DNA from: an uncultured Pseudoteredinibacter sp.
GTDB lineage: Bacteria > Pseudomonadota > Gammaproteobacteria > Pseudomonadales > Cellvibrionaceae
Reading direction: 5' to 3'
Length of the DNA: 64,000 nt
NCBI RefSeq assembly: GCF_947500695.1
Contig: NZ_CANMSS010000014.1
Location: 1-64,000 of the forward strand
Positions within the stretch are counted from its first letter, which is position 1; the number at the start of each line of letters is the position of its first letter. A program made the position numbers and the translations under genes. Below the pieces are notes generated by a model, which saw only the letters and a program-made list of their open reading frames with translations, ran no database searches and had not been told where the DNA came from. Shown here piece after piece: positions 35,626 through 44,547 of the stretch.

Positions 35626-36813
35626 ATGAGCACAACGGTATTTGGCACACCATTTTCAAGCGCTGCCACTAAGGTTCTTTTGTGTGGCAGCGGTGAGCTC
35701 GGTAAAGAAGTGGCGATTGAATTACAGCGTCTAGGCTGCGAAGTTATTGCCTGTGATCGTTACCCCAATGCACCAGCCATGCAAGTTGCTGATCGTAGTC
35801 ATTACTTTTCAATGTTAGATGGTGAAGAACTACGCCGTGTTATCGAGTTAGAAAATCCTGATTATATCGTTCCTGAAATTGAGGCCATTGCCACCGATAC
35901 CTTAGTGGAGCTAGAGCAAGAAGGTTTTACGGTAGTGCCTACTGCCAAAGCTGCGCAGCTCACCATGAACCGTGAAGGTATTCGTCGTTTAGCTGCAGAA
36001 ACCTTATCTTTGCCCACCTCTAAGTTTTGTTTTGCCGACACTTTAGAAGCGTATCAAGATGCTGTTGCTGAAGTGGGCATGCCATGTGTAATCAAACCGA
36101 TTATGAGTTCTTCGGGTAAGGGGCAGAGTGTTGTTAAAAGCGAAGCAGATATTTTATCGGCTTGGGAATACGCTCAAGAAGGTGGCCGCGCTGGAGCAGG
36201 GCGAGTGATTGTTGAAGGTTTTGTCGACTTCGATTATGAAATCACTTTGCTAACCATTCGCCACAAAGGTGGCACCAGTTTTTGTCAGCCTATTGGCCAT
36301 CGCCAGGAAGATGGCGATTACCGCGAATCTTGGCAGCCTCAACAAATGTCAGAGACTGCGCTTGCAAAATCTAAGCAGGTTGCTGCCAGCATTACCGATG
36401 CTCTCGGTGGTTGGGGCTTGTTTGGTGTGGAACTGTTTATTAAAGGTGATGATGTGTACTTCAGTGAGGTCTCTCCGCGTCCTCACGATACCGGCATGGT
36501 CACTTTGATTTCACAAAATCTATCCGAGTTTGCTCTTCATGCTAGAGCCATTTTAGGTTTGCCTATTCCTGAAATTGAGTTTTATGGACCTTCGGCTTCG
36601 GCGGTTCTTTTAGTAGAAGGCAACTCTCAGGATTGTCGTTTTCATAACTTGCCCCAAGCTTTGGCGGAGCCTGGTACGGACTTTCGCTTATTCGGAAAGC
36701 CTGAAGTTGTCGGGCAGCGCCGCATGGGGGTGGCTTTAGCGCGCGATAAGGAGAGCGATTTGGCGGTTGAAAAAGCCTTACGCGTTAGCCGAGCGGTACA
36801 TGTGCAGTTATAA
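35626..36813 (+). CDS. purT: Formate-dependent GAR transformylase (phosphoribosylglycinamide formyltransferase 2)
   Basis: PurT makes formyl-GAR from GAR, formate and ATP, a folate-independent purine step. The 395 residues are standard for the ATP-grasp enzyme: the N-terminal LLCGSGELGKEVAIELQRLG, the ATP-binding GMPCVIKPIMSSSGKGQSVVK, and VYFSEVSPRPHDTGMVTLISQNLSEF near the metal site. The DUF1289 gene ends 48 bases upstream. Confidence 0.97.
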   Translation: MSTTVFGTPFSSAATKVLLCGSGELGKEVAIELQRLGCEVIACDRYPNAPAMQVADRSHYFSMLDGEELRRVIELENPDYIVPEIEAIATDTLVELEQEGFTVVPTAKAAQLTMNREGIRRLAAETLSLPTSKFCFADTLEAYQDAVAEVGMPCVIKPIMSSSGKGQSVVKSEADILSAWEYAQEGGRAGAGRVIVEGFVDFDYEITLLTIRHKGGTSFCQPIGHRQEDGDYRESWQPQQMSETALAKSKQVAASITDALGGWGLFGVELFIKGDDVYFSEVSPRPHDTGMVTLISQNLSEFALHARAILGLPIPEIEFYGPSASAVLLVEGNSQDCRFHNLPQALAEPGTDFRLFGKPEVVGQRRMGVALARDKESDLAVEKALRVSRAVHVQL

Positions 36814-36849
36814 TTTGACTAAAGACGCCTGATTGCTATTGTGGCTTGC

Positions 36850-36902
36850 ATGTTGGCAGGGCCTTACAAATAATCCTGCCAACATAATAATCAATTTGTA
36901 AG
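36850..36902 (+). promoter_or_regulatory. Interleaved inverted repeats upstream of TonB receptor
   Basis: Arm pair A is ATGTTGGCAGG (36850-36860) with CCTGCCAACAT (36875-36885). Arm pair B is CTTACAAAT (36863-36871) with ATTTGTAAG (36894-36902). The pairs are interleaved, so in RNA they could form a pseudoknot or two alternative hairpins. The last arm ends 18 bases before the receptor start codon. Pair A could also terminate purT but has no T-run. Confidence 0.5.
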
Positions 36903-36920
36903 CACAATAATCGGTCACTA

Positions 36921-39032
36921 ATGAATACTGTACTTTCTTCCCAGCCTAAATTTCGAAAGTTAAAATCACCTATAAGTTTTATGGTCTCTACTTTGGCATT
37001 TTCCATTGCTCTGCAATCAAATGCCAGTAACGATGACATTGAACAAGTTATTGTGAGTGCGGAGAAAACGCCGCGTCTGCTCTCTGATCTTCCGCTTAGC
37101 GTCAGCCAACTTGGTCAACAAGAGCTGCAGGGTATTGATGCTGTTCATCTTAATGAAGCATTGGCTCGCGTGCCTGGAGCTTGGATTAGCCGTGGTAATG
37201 GGCAGGAGCAATTAACGTCTTTACGCTCTCCTGTGTTAACGGGTGCCGGCAGTTGTGGTGAGTTCTTTATTGCAGAAGATGGCGTTGCCTCTCGTCCAAG
37301 TGGTTTTTGTAATGTAAACCAGTTATTTGAGTTAAATACCGAGCAGGCCGCGGCCATTGAGGTAATTAAGGGGCCGGGTACCGTTTATTACGGTGGTAAT
37401 GCACTACACGGAGTAATCAATGTTATTTCTCCAGAGCCAAGGGCCGGTGGTGAGCTAAAGCTTGAGGCTGGGCCCGACGATTTCGCTAGAGCACAAATGC
37501 GCATTGGCCATAAGGCCGATGAGCAGTCCATTGAGCTGCGTTTTTCTGGCAGCCACGATGGCGGCTATAAAGACGATTCTGGCTATGATCAGCAAAAGCT
37601 AGGCTTGCGCCATGATTACACCGGTGATCAGTGGACGGTTAAAACGCTGTTTTCAGCCAGCAATCTTAATCAGGAAACTGCTGGCTTTATTTTGGGTAAG
37701 GACAGTTTTAAAGATTCCGATTTAAAACGCAGCAACCCCAATCCTGAGGCCTATCGTGATGCCAGTTCTTGGCGTTTGAGTAGCGCTTGGAGTCGAGCTG
37801 TTTCTGATGATGCTGAATTGACTATTACACCTTATGCTCGCTCCAGCGAAATGGAGTTTATTCAGCACTTTTTGCCAGGGCAGGCTTTAGAAGAAAATAA
37901 ACAATCGAGTTTTGGTGTACAGGCAAAATGGCAGCAAACTATTAGCAGTGATTTAATTTGGACTCTTGGCTCTGAGTTAGAATACGCAGATATGGAATTA
38001 CGCGAATTCCAAGAGAACGACACCGATCATCCGAGTGCTTTTTTACGGGCAACGATTCCTGCAGGCCTTCACTATGATTACCAGGTCGATAGTAACTTGG
38101 TGGCACTCTATAGCCAGTGGCGTTGGCAGTTAAGTGAAGACACCCTGCTAGATGCTGGTGTTCGCTATGAACGTCTAGAATACGATTACGATAATTTAAC
38201 GACTGATGGAACCCTGAAAGTAGATGGTAGCCAATGTTTGCTATTCGGCTCACCGCGTACTTGCCGTCATGCTCGTCCTTCAGACCGAGAAGATAATTTT
38301 GACAATGTGAGTTATCAGTTAGCATTGCAGCAGGACTTTACTGAGCAGCTTAGCGCTTATGTAAGGCTATCAAACAGTTTCCGTGCTCCGCAGACGGCTG
38401 AGTTGTACCGTTTGCAAAAGGGTCAGACCGAGGCAAATCTAGATTCTGAATCTTTGCAGAGTTTAGAGCTTGGTATGCGTTATTTATCGGAACCGCTTAG
38501 TTTGCAGCTGGCTGCTTATACTATGCGCAAAGATGATTTCATTTTCCGTGACGGTGATGGTTTCTACATCGATGAGGGTAAAACTAAGCATAAAGGTATT
38601 GAGCTTGATGCTAAGTTAAAGCTCTCTGATCAGTGGCAGTTAGCGGTGGCAGCTAATTGGGCTGAGCATCTTTATGATAATAACCCTGATCCAAGCTTGG
38701 GTGAGATTAAGGGCAATGACATCGACACTGCGCCGAATACTCAATTCAATACTCGTTTACGTTGGCAGCCGAATGCGCAACTGAGTACGGAGTTAGAGTG
38801 GCTCTATTTGGGCGACTACTATTTAGATCCTCAGAATTTGCATAAGTACAGTGGTCATTCCTTGTTAAACCTTCGTATGGCATGGCAGCAAGATGAATGG
38901 CGTTTAGCCGCTCGTTTAACGAATTTAACGGATAGAGATTATGCTGAGCGAGCTGATTTCGCTTTTGGTGACTACCGTTATTTTGTTGGCCAGAGCCGTG
39001 GTTTGTATTTGAGTGCGGCTTATAGTTGGTAA
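36921..39032 (+). CDS. TonB-dependent receptor
   Basis: A 703-residue outer-membrane receptor. The basic n-region (KFRKLK) and hydrophobic core form a signal peptide ending near LQSNASN, which supports the first ATG. A TonB box-like EQVIVSAEKTP, the plug with VIKGPGTVYYGGNALHGVINV, and a barrel ending in aromatic LYLSAAYSW follow. The plug contains two cysteines (AGSCGEFF and SGFCNVNQ), probably a disulfide, and the barrel another pair (SQCLLFGSPRTCRHA). The ligand is unknown. No ribosome site is obvious, and a structured leader precedes it. Confidence 0.92.
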   Translation: MNTVLSSQPKFRKLKSPISFMVSTLAFSIALQSNASNDDIEQVIVSAEKTPRLLSDLPLSVSQLGQQELQGIDAVHLNEALARVPGAWISRGNGQEQLTSLRSPVLTGAGSCGEFFIAEDGVASRPSGFCNVNQLFELNTEQAAAIEVIKGPGTVYYGGNALHGVINVISPEPRAGGELKLEAGPDDFARAQMRIGHKADEQSIELRFSGSHDGGYKDDSGYDQQKLGLRHDYTGDQWTVKTLFSASNLNQETAGFILGKDSFKDSDLKRSNPNPEAYRDASSWRLSSAWSRAVSDDAELTITPYARSSEMEFIQHFLPGQALEENKQSSFGVQAKWQQTISSDLIWTLGSELEYADMELREFQENDTDHPSAFLRATIPAGLHYDYQVDSNLVALYSQWRWQLSEDTLLDAGVRYERLEYDYDNLTTDGTLKVDGSQCLLFGSPRTCRHARPSDREDNFDNVSYQLALQQDFTEQLSAYVRLSNSFRAPQTAELYRLQKGQTEANLDSESLQSLELGMRYLSEPLSLQLAAYTMRKDDFIFRDGDGFYIDEGKTKHKGIELDAKLKLSDQWQLAVAANWAEHLYDNNPDPSLGEIKGNDIDTAPNTQFNTRLRWQPNAQLSTELEWLYLGDYYLDPQNLHKYSGHSLLNLRMAWQQDEWRLAARLTNLTDRDYAERADFAFGDYRYFVGQSRGLYLSAAYSW

Positions 39033-39070
39033 ATTCTGAATATAGTCGGTGGATATCTGACCGGCTGTTA

Positions 39071-39160
39071 TGGGAGAGGGAAGCTTTGCCGGGGACGCAA
39101 AAAACTGGAGCCGAGCTAGCATGGACGCTGTTTTTTGCGCCCCCTACACGCCCTACCCCA
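39071..39160. repeat. Intergenic repeat element, copy A
   Basis: The element has imperfect terminal inverted repeats (TGGGAGAGGG / CCCTACCCCA), then CTTTGCCGGGGACGCAAAAA, an inner hairpin (A-run / T-run arms) and a 22-bp core at 39107-39128. That core recurs inverted, with one mismatch, at 58590-58611, next to the same CTTTGCCGGG-ACGCAAAAA motif. It lies between the TonB receptor and hrpA. It creates an open frame in phase with hrpA, which makes the gene look 66 codons longer. Confidence 0.7.
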
Positions 39161-39239
39161 CCTATGATATTCGTTCAGTCTTGCACGTTTTACAATTTGA
39201 CTATTCGGGCTTGGCTAGCAATAAACCCTCCAAGCCAGC

Positions 39240-39245
39240 TATAAT
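39240..39245 (+). promoter_or_regulatory. Probable -10 box of hrpA
   Basis: A perfect TATAAT lies 22 bases before the hrpA start codon. No matching -35 box is found at 16-18 bases. TTGGCT is 23 bases away, so the assignment is tentative. Confidence 0.4.
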
Positions 39246-39267
39246 CGCGCTTTTGCCAGTTTCCCTT

Positions 39268-42200
39268 ATGAGTCAGTCCCCCAGCCAGAACCCTGAGCTG
39301 CAATTCCTATTTGAACAGCTAAGCAACACTATGGATCGCGATGTCCATCGTTTGCGTCGGCAGCTGCGTGATCTTCAAGCTCGCCTGAAAGACGGTAAAG
39401 AAATCGATCAGGGCTTAGCAAAACTGCAGAAGGTTGTAGCGGATTCCTGCGCGCTAAAAGAGCAGCGCCAACAGGCAGTGCCGGAAATTGGGTATCCAGA
39501 AAACCTACCCATTGCCGAAAAGCGCGAAGATATCGCCAAAGCCATTGCTGAAAACCAAGTGGTGGTGGTAGCGGGTGAAACTGGCTCGGGAAAAACTACT
39601 CAGCTGCCTAAAATTTGCCTGGAACTTGGACGTGGAATTGGTGGTTTAATTGGCCATACTCAACCAAGGCGAATAGCCGCAAGAACCGTTGCTAATCGTA
39701 TCGCTGAAGAGCTTAATACGCCCTTGGGTGAAAAGGTGGGTTACCAGGTTCGTTTTAATGATCACTCAGGTCCAGATACCTACGTCAAATTGATGACCGA
39801 CGGTATTTTGCTGGCAGAGATTCAACACGACCGGTTTTTAAATAAATACGACACCTTGATTATCGATGAGGCTCACGAACGTAGTCTCAATATTGATTTT
39901 CTACTGGGCTATATAAAAACTATACTACCTAAGCGCCCAGATTTAAAAGTTATTATTACCTCCGCGACCATCGATGTAGACCGCTTTAGTAAACATTTTA
40001 ATGATGCACCAGTGATTGAAGTTTCTGGTCGAACCTTTCCCGTGGACGTGCACTATCGCCCCATGGGGGAGAGCGATACCGATGATCTGGATTTGAATCG
40101 CGCCATTATCGATTCCATTGAAGAGATTCAAGATATGGAGCGAAGCGGCGGAAAGCGCGGTGGTGACATTCTTGTCTTTATGAGTGGTGAGAGAGAAATT
40201 CGTGAAGCCGCTTTGGCGATTCGAAAAGCCAATATCCCGCATTTTGAAGTGTTGCCTTTGTATGCTCGCCTGAGCTTAGCAGAACAGAATAAAGTTTTTC
40301 AAAACCATAAAGGTCGTCGCATTGTTTTAGCGACCAATGTGGCTGAAACCTCGATTACTGTACCGGGCATTCGTTATGTTATCGACCCTGGAACTGCCAG
40401 GGTGTCTCGTTACAGTTATAAAACTAAAGTACAGCGCTTACCTATTGAAGCGGTTTCACAAGCCAGTGCCAACCAGCGCAAAGGTCGCTGTGGCCGAGTC
40501 AGTGAAGGGGTTTGTATACGCTTATACAGCGAAGAAGATTTTCTTTCCCGCCCTGAATTTACCGATGCCGAAATTCTGCGAACAAATTTAGCCGCTGTTA
40601 TTTTGCAAATGTTGCAAATGCGTATCGGTGATGTACGCCATTTTCCCTTTGTTGATAAACCTGATTCTCGATTAATCAATGATGGTTTTAAATTACTGCA
40701 AGAGCTTCAAGCTATCGATACTAAGGGCAAGCTGAACCCGATGGGGAAGCAGATTGCCAAACTTAATGTCGATCCGAGTTTGGCGCGAATGGTGCTAGCT
40801 GCAGGGAATTTAGACTGCTTGGAGGAAGTATTGATTATCGTCAGTGCTCTTTCCATTCAAGACCCCAGAGAAAGACCGGCGGAGAAAAAGCAGCAGTCGG
40901 ACGAAAAGCACCGTCGCTTTAATGACGAGCATTCGGACTTTATTAGCTTAGTAAATCTCTGGAAATACGCCGAAGAACAGCGTCAGGAGCTTTCCCAAAA
41001 CCAGTGGCGCAAGCAATGTAAAAAAGAATATTTATCTTATTTGCGTTTGCGTGAGTGGCGAGATATTCATCACCAGCTGCGTTTGGCGGTAAAAGATTTA
41101 AAGCTCAAGAGCAATGGCGAACAAGCGGCCAGTTATGAAAATGTGCATCGCGCATTGATCAGTGGATTGCTTGGGCGAGTGGGTTTTCACGATGAAGAGC
41201 GTACCTATATCGGTGCACGTAATCGACGCTTCACAATCTTTCCGGGCTCTGGACAATATAAAAAGCGCCCTAAATGGATGCTTGCTGCAGAGCTAATTGA
41301 AACCTCACAATTATTTGCCCATACGGTCGCTAAAATTGAGCCGGAATGGGTATTAGCAGCCGCCAAGCACTTAGTAAAACGAAGCCACTCAGAGCCCCAC
41401 TATGCAGGGCGCAGCGGGCAGGTTATGGCTTTTGAAAAAGTTAGCCTATATGGTCTGGTTTTGGTTGAAAAACAGCGGGTTAACTACAGCCAAATAGATC
41501 CAAAACTCAGTCGTGAAATATTTGTTCGTGAAGGCTTAGTGGAGGGGAAGTATCCGCAAAACCGCAAGGTTCAAGGCAGCAAGGCTAAGTTCTATCAGCA
41601 TAATCAACGCTTAATTGCCGAGCTACATGAGCTTGAAGCAAAAAGCCGTAGGCGTGATCTTTTGGTAGATGATGAAGTCATCTACGAGTTCTACGAACAG
41701 CACTTGCCAGAATCGATTGTTAATTTGGCGGGTTTTGAACATTGGCGTAAAGGTATTGAAAAAGAGCAGCCTCAATGTTTGTTCTTACAGCGCGAAACTC
41801 TAATGCGTCATGCCGCTGAAGGTATCACCGAAGCACAGTTTCCCGATGAGCTGAACTGGGAAGGACTAGGCTTTTTACTGAGCTATCACTTTGACCCTAA
41901 AGCAAATGATGATGGTGTCAGTTTACATGTACCTGTTGGTGCACTGCATCTTGTGCCAGAGCATCGTCTGGATTGGTTAGTGCCAGGTTTGCTACGTGAA
42001 AAGTGTATTGCCTTGGTGAAAACACTACCGAAGGCTATGCGCAAACATTTTGTGCCGGTTCCAAATTTTGTGGATAAGGCCTTAATGGGAATGGATGCGC
42101 AGAACCGACCACTCACCGAGGTGTTGGCCGAGCAGCTTAAGCGGCATACCGCCGTTGATATTCCTAAGGAAGATTGGAGGGTTGACTCTTTAGATGCCTA

Positions 42201-43200
42201 CTACCGCTTAAATATTAAAGTAGAAGATGAGCGAGGCAAGTTAATTGAAGAAGGGCGTGATCTGCTAGAGCTGCGTGAGCGCTATAAGGGACAAGTTCAA
42301 GAGCGTTTGGCTGATGCAGGCAGCAGTATCGAACGTGAAGCTATTGAAGAGTGGAATTTTGGCGAGTTAGCCAAGAGCTGCGATCTAAAGCGTGCGGGTG
42401 TTAGCATCCGGGCTTACCCGGCCTTAGTGGATGAAGGTAAGCAGATTGCACTGCGCTTACAAGATAATCCTGTTGAGGCCGAGGTGCTTAGCCGGCAGGG
42501 GATTTTGCGCTTAGCCCTAAAAAGCATGCCTGCAACGGTTAAGTATCTGCATAAGAACACTTTAAAGCAGGGTAAGGACATCGGCTTGAGTGTGGCCAAT
42601 ATGGGTTCGCGCGATGGGGTTATTGATGATTTATTGCTTTGCGCTCTAGCCGAGCTTCTACCCACAGAGCTACCGCGCCAAGAGCAAGACTTTAAGCGAT
42701 GGTTAGAACATGCAGAGCCCGCGCTAACGGCCAAAACCAATGAGCTTGCGGCAATATTTGAGCGTGTTCTTAAGGGCCTGGTAGACGTTAAGAAAACCCT
42801 TAAACAGCACAAATCCCAATTGGCAATGGCCTATGCGACCGCGGATATTAACGAGCAGATAAATAACTTGTTTTATCCAGGTTGTCTCTATCTTAATGGC
42901 GCCGAGCGGATTGCTGATTATTTGCGTTATCTTAAAGCGATTAGTCTTCGATTAGATAAAGTGGTTTTGAATGTGCAGCGTGATCGTGTTCACATTGCTG
43001 AGCTGCAACCTCTATGGCAGCAACACTTTGAGCGAATCAACAAGCTTGGCCTAGCCAGTTTTAGCCAAGACGCCAAATGGCAAGAATATCGCTGGTTACT
43101 AGAAGAACTGCGTATTTCACTGTTTGCACAAAGTTTAAAGACCCGTGTCCCTGTTTCCAGCAAACGTCTCAATAAACTGTGGCTAGAAATTATTCAATAA
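39268..43200 (+). CDS. hrpA: ATP-dependent RNA helicase HrpA
   Basis: A 1310-residue DEAH-box helicase, close to E. coli HrpA (1300). Walker A GETGSGKTTQ, the DEAH box (IIDEAHERSLN), SATID, and the QRKGRCGR motif VI region are in order. The helicase-associated and OB-fold domains follow, then the long C-terminal DUF3418 region. HrpA acts on mRNA and helps rescue stalled ribosomes. I set the start at the ATG before SQSPSQNPELQ because the upstream in-frame sequence is repeat-element DNA and crosses the TATAAT box. A hairpin terminator follows. Confidence 0.96.
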   Translation: MSQSPSQNPELQFLFEQLSNTMDRDVHRLRRQLRDLQARLKDGKEIDQGLAKLQKVVADSCALKEQRQQAVPEIGYPENLPIAEKREDIAKAIAENQVVVVAGETGSGKTTQLPKICLELGRGIGGLIGHTQPRRIAARTVANRIAEELNTPLGEKVGYQVRFNDHSGPDTYVKLMTDGILLAEIQHDRFLNKYDTLIIDEAHERSLNIDFLLGYIKTILPKRPDLKVIITSATIDVDRFSKHFNDAPVIEVSGRTFPVDVHYRPMGESDTDDLDLNRAIIDSIEEIQDMERSGGKRGGDILVFMSGEREIREAALAIRKANIPHFEVLPLYARLSLAEQNKVFQNHKGRRIVLATNVAETSITVPGIRYVIDPGTARVSRYSYKTKVQRLPIEAVSQASANQRKGRCGRVSEGVCIRLYSEEDFLSRPEFTDAEILRTNLAAVILQMLQMRIGDVRHFPFVDKPDSRLINDGFKLLQELQAIDTKGKLNPMGKQIAKLNVDPSLARMVLAAGNLDCLEEVLIIVSALSIQDPRERPAEKKQQSDEKHRRFNDEHSDFISLVNLWKYAEEQRQELSQNQWRKQCKKEYLSYLRLREWRDIHHQLRLAVKDLKLKSNGEQAASYENVHRALISGLLGRVGFHDEERTYIGARNRRFTIFPGSGQYKKRPKWMLAAELIETSQLFAHTVAKIEPEWVLAAAKHLVKRSHSEPHYAGRSGQVMAFEKVSLYGLVLVEKQRVNYSQIDPKLSREIFVREGLVEGKYPQNRKVQGSKAKFYQHNQRLIAELHELEAKSRRRDLLVDDEVIYEFYEQHLPESIVNLAGFEHWRKGIEKEQPQCLFLQRETLMRHAAEGITEAQFPDELNWEGLGFLLSYHFDPKANDDGVSLHVPVGALHLVPEHRLDWLVPGLLREKCIALVKTLPKAMRKHFVPVPNFVDKALMGMDAQNRPLTEVLAEQLKRHTAVDIPKEDWRVDSLDAYYRLNIKVEDERGKLIEEGRDLLELRERYKGQVQERLADAGSSIEREAIEEWNFGELAKSCDLKRAGVSIRAYPALVDEGKQIALRLQDNPVEAEVLSRQGILRLALKSMPATVKYLHKNTLKQGKDIGLSVANMGSRDGVIDDLLLCALAELLPTELPRQEQDFKRWLEHAEPALTAKTNELAAIFERVLKGLVDVKKTLKQHKSQLAMAYATADINEQINNLFYPGCLYLNGAERIADYLRYLKAISLRLDKVVLNVQRDRVHIAELQPLWQQHFERINKLGLASFSQDAKWQEYRWLLEELRISLFAQSLKTRVPVSSKRLNKLWLEIIQ

Positions 43201-43619
43201 AGCGTTTTTATCACTGTACCACGCTTTTGTCGCCTATTCTTCCTGAAGGTCTGGGTGACAGTTTTGTTTTAGTGGGGTCGTTTTATTCTCTGGAAGCCCC
43301 GTAAGCGTTTAACTTTTATAGATAGACCCTTGCTGTGAAGGGTTTTTCCTCTATTCGTTAGTGGCTTGTGATAGAACCGTGACAACTTTTCCCAGTATCT
43401 TGAGTCATACTTCACACATCGCAAGTTTTTGCAATCGCCAAGCGCTTTAACTCGTTATACAGTGGCTTGGCAGAGTTAAAGCTTTTACTTATTCTGGTTT
43501 TGTTCTAACCTTCTAGAGCTGCTTTAGCCAGTAATGATGTGTAATTTCAATAACATGCGCCTTGTCGCATAACAGTACAGAATAGAACAGTACATACGCA
43601 TATACAGAGGAAATGAATT
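43201..43619. other. Intergenic region upstream of the EGKCG precursor gene
   Basis: 419 bases. The hrpA terminator occupies the first third. The rest is AT-rich with no gene, and the AGAGGA ribosome site of the precursor gene lies at its end. The promoter of the bufferin-like operon must be here, but I cannot assign its boxes or a regulator site. Confidence 0.5.
43326..43348 (+). terminator. Rho-independent terminator of hrpA
   Basis: The stem ACCCTT / AAGGGT with a six-base loop is followed by TTTT, about 125 bases after the hrpA stop codon. Confidence 0.65.
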
Positions 43620-44201
43620 ATGTCTAAAAAAACTACAATGACTCCTATCGCTGCGGCTGTTGGTGCGGCAATGTTGGCATCTGCTTCCATGAGCACCGTA
43701 GCGGCTTCTGAAAACCCATTTGCAGCCACTGAACTAAGCAGTGGTTACCAGCTAGCTGCTGCCGATATGGAAGGCAAGTGTGGCGAAGGTAAGTGCGGCG
43801 AAGGTAAAAAAGCCGGCGAAGGCAAGTGCGGTGAAGGTAAATGCGGCGGCGACAAAAAAGCTTCTAAAGAAGGCAAGTGCGGTGAAGGTAAGTGCGGCGG
43901 CGACAAAAAAGCTTCTAAAGAAGGTAAGTGCGGCGAAGGTAAGTGCGGCGGCAAAAAAGCTTCTAAAGAAGGCAAGTGCGGCGAAGGTAAATGCGGCGGC
44001 AAAAAAGCCGGTGAAGGTAAGTGTGGCGAAGGCAAGTGCGGCGGCAAAAAAGCTTCTAAAGAAGGTAAGTGCGGCGAAGGCAAGTGCGGCGGCAAAAAAG
44101 CTTCTAAAGAAGGTAAGTGTGGCGAAGGCAAGTGCGGCGGCGACAAAAAGTCTTCTAAAGAAGGTAAGTGTGGCGAAGGCAAATGCGGTGGCGCTGCCTA
44201 A
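43620..44201 (+). CDS. Bufferin/HvfA-type RiPP precursor with 18 EGKCG motifs
   Basis: A 193-residue secreted precursor. A Sec signal peptide ends near STVAASE, followed by a leader-like stretch to residue 50. From residue 51 on there are nine EGKCGEGKCG pairs separated by GDKKASK, GKKASK or GKKAG spacers, plus one decayed EGKKAG. All 18 cysteines of the protein lie in EGKCG motifs. In Haemophilus HvfA and related bufferins, such cysteines are converted by a DUF692 enzyme with a DUF2063 partner into oxazolone/thioamide copper ligands. Both partner genes follow here. The expected product is an exported copper-sequestering peptide. Near-identical DNA repeats indicate recent expansion. Confidence 0.9.
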   Translation: MSKKTTMTPIAAAVGAAMLASASMSTVAASENPFAATELSSGYQLAAADMEGKCGEGKCGEGKKAGEGKCGEGKCGGDKKASKEGKCGEGKCGGDKKASKEGKCGEGKCGGKKASKEGKCGEGKCGGKKAGEGKCGEGKCGGKKASKEGKCGEGKCGGKKASKEGKCGEGKCGGDKKSSKEGKCGEGKCGGAA

Positions 44202-44238
44202 GCTTAGCTGAGTAAATTCATTATTCAGTCTAAAAAAG

Positions 44239-44261
44239 CGCCGCAATAGCGGCGTTTTTTT
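44239..44261 (+). terminator. Terminator/attenuator between precursor and modifying-enzyme genes
   Basis: The stem CGCCGC / GCGGCG with an AATA loop is followed by seven T residues, about 37 bases after the precursor stop. It would let the precursor be made in excess over the enzymes by partial read-through. Confidence 0.85.
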
Positions 44262-44278
44262 ATGCTCATGGATGAGCT

Positions 44279-44459
44279 GTATCCAGCGGGCGCCTGAGCA
44301 ATTCCCTTGGAGGGAATTTCGGCTTGGCCGCAGGCTGGACACCTTGGATGGTGTTCATCCACGGCGTAGGAGCTGGGCATGGTCAGGACGACCGGCCTAA
44401 ATTTGCTCCTGCAATTTAGGCATTTACCACATACCTTTGGTTCGTATCCAGCGGGCGCC
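44279..44459. repeat. Structured repeat element inside the bufferin-like operon
   Basis: Two identical 16-bp direct repeats (GTATCCAGCGGGCGCC at 44279-44294 and 44444-44459) bracket 149 bases full of short hairpins: AATTCCCT / AGGGAATT, ACACC / GGTGT, and GCCTAAATT / AATTTAGGC. No coding frame is credible. It resembles the ATGGA-loop intergenic repeats of marine gammaproteobacteria and may be a miniature mobile element or an mRNA stability structure. The remaining bases up to the DUF692 gene contain an AGGAGA ribosome site. Confidence 0.6.
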
Positions 44460-44547
44460 ATGACGCTGTAAATAAAAAACAAAAAATCATCTAGCTTGTG
44501 AGATTAGCGCTGCTAAGGCAGCATCAAACCATTACCAGGAGACTAAT

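Noticed and set aside
36840..36910. Cobalamin riboswitch before the TonB receptor
   Set aside because: The leader is too short and lacks the B12-box as I know it. Only two simple dyads are seen.
39197..39216. -35 box for hrpA (TTGACT or TTGGCT)
   Set aside because: Distances of 37 and 23 bases to the TATAAT are outside the usual 16-18 range.
39070..39267. 66-codon N-terminal extension of HrpA
   Set aside because: The extension translates repeat-element DNA and crosses a TATAAT box. The ATG at 39268 gives the normal family length.
43769..44195. CRISPR array
   Set aside because: The regular repeats are protein-coding in one frame, have no unique spacers and no cas genes are nearby.
43745..44342. 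Long open frames antisense and out of frame to the EGKCG gene
   Set aside because: They arise because the tandem repeat keeps all frames open. They have no ribosome sites and only low-complexity products.
44279..44459. Phage attachment site pair (16-bp direct repeats)
   Set aside because: Only 149 bases lie between the repeats, and there is no integrase or tRNA gene.
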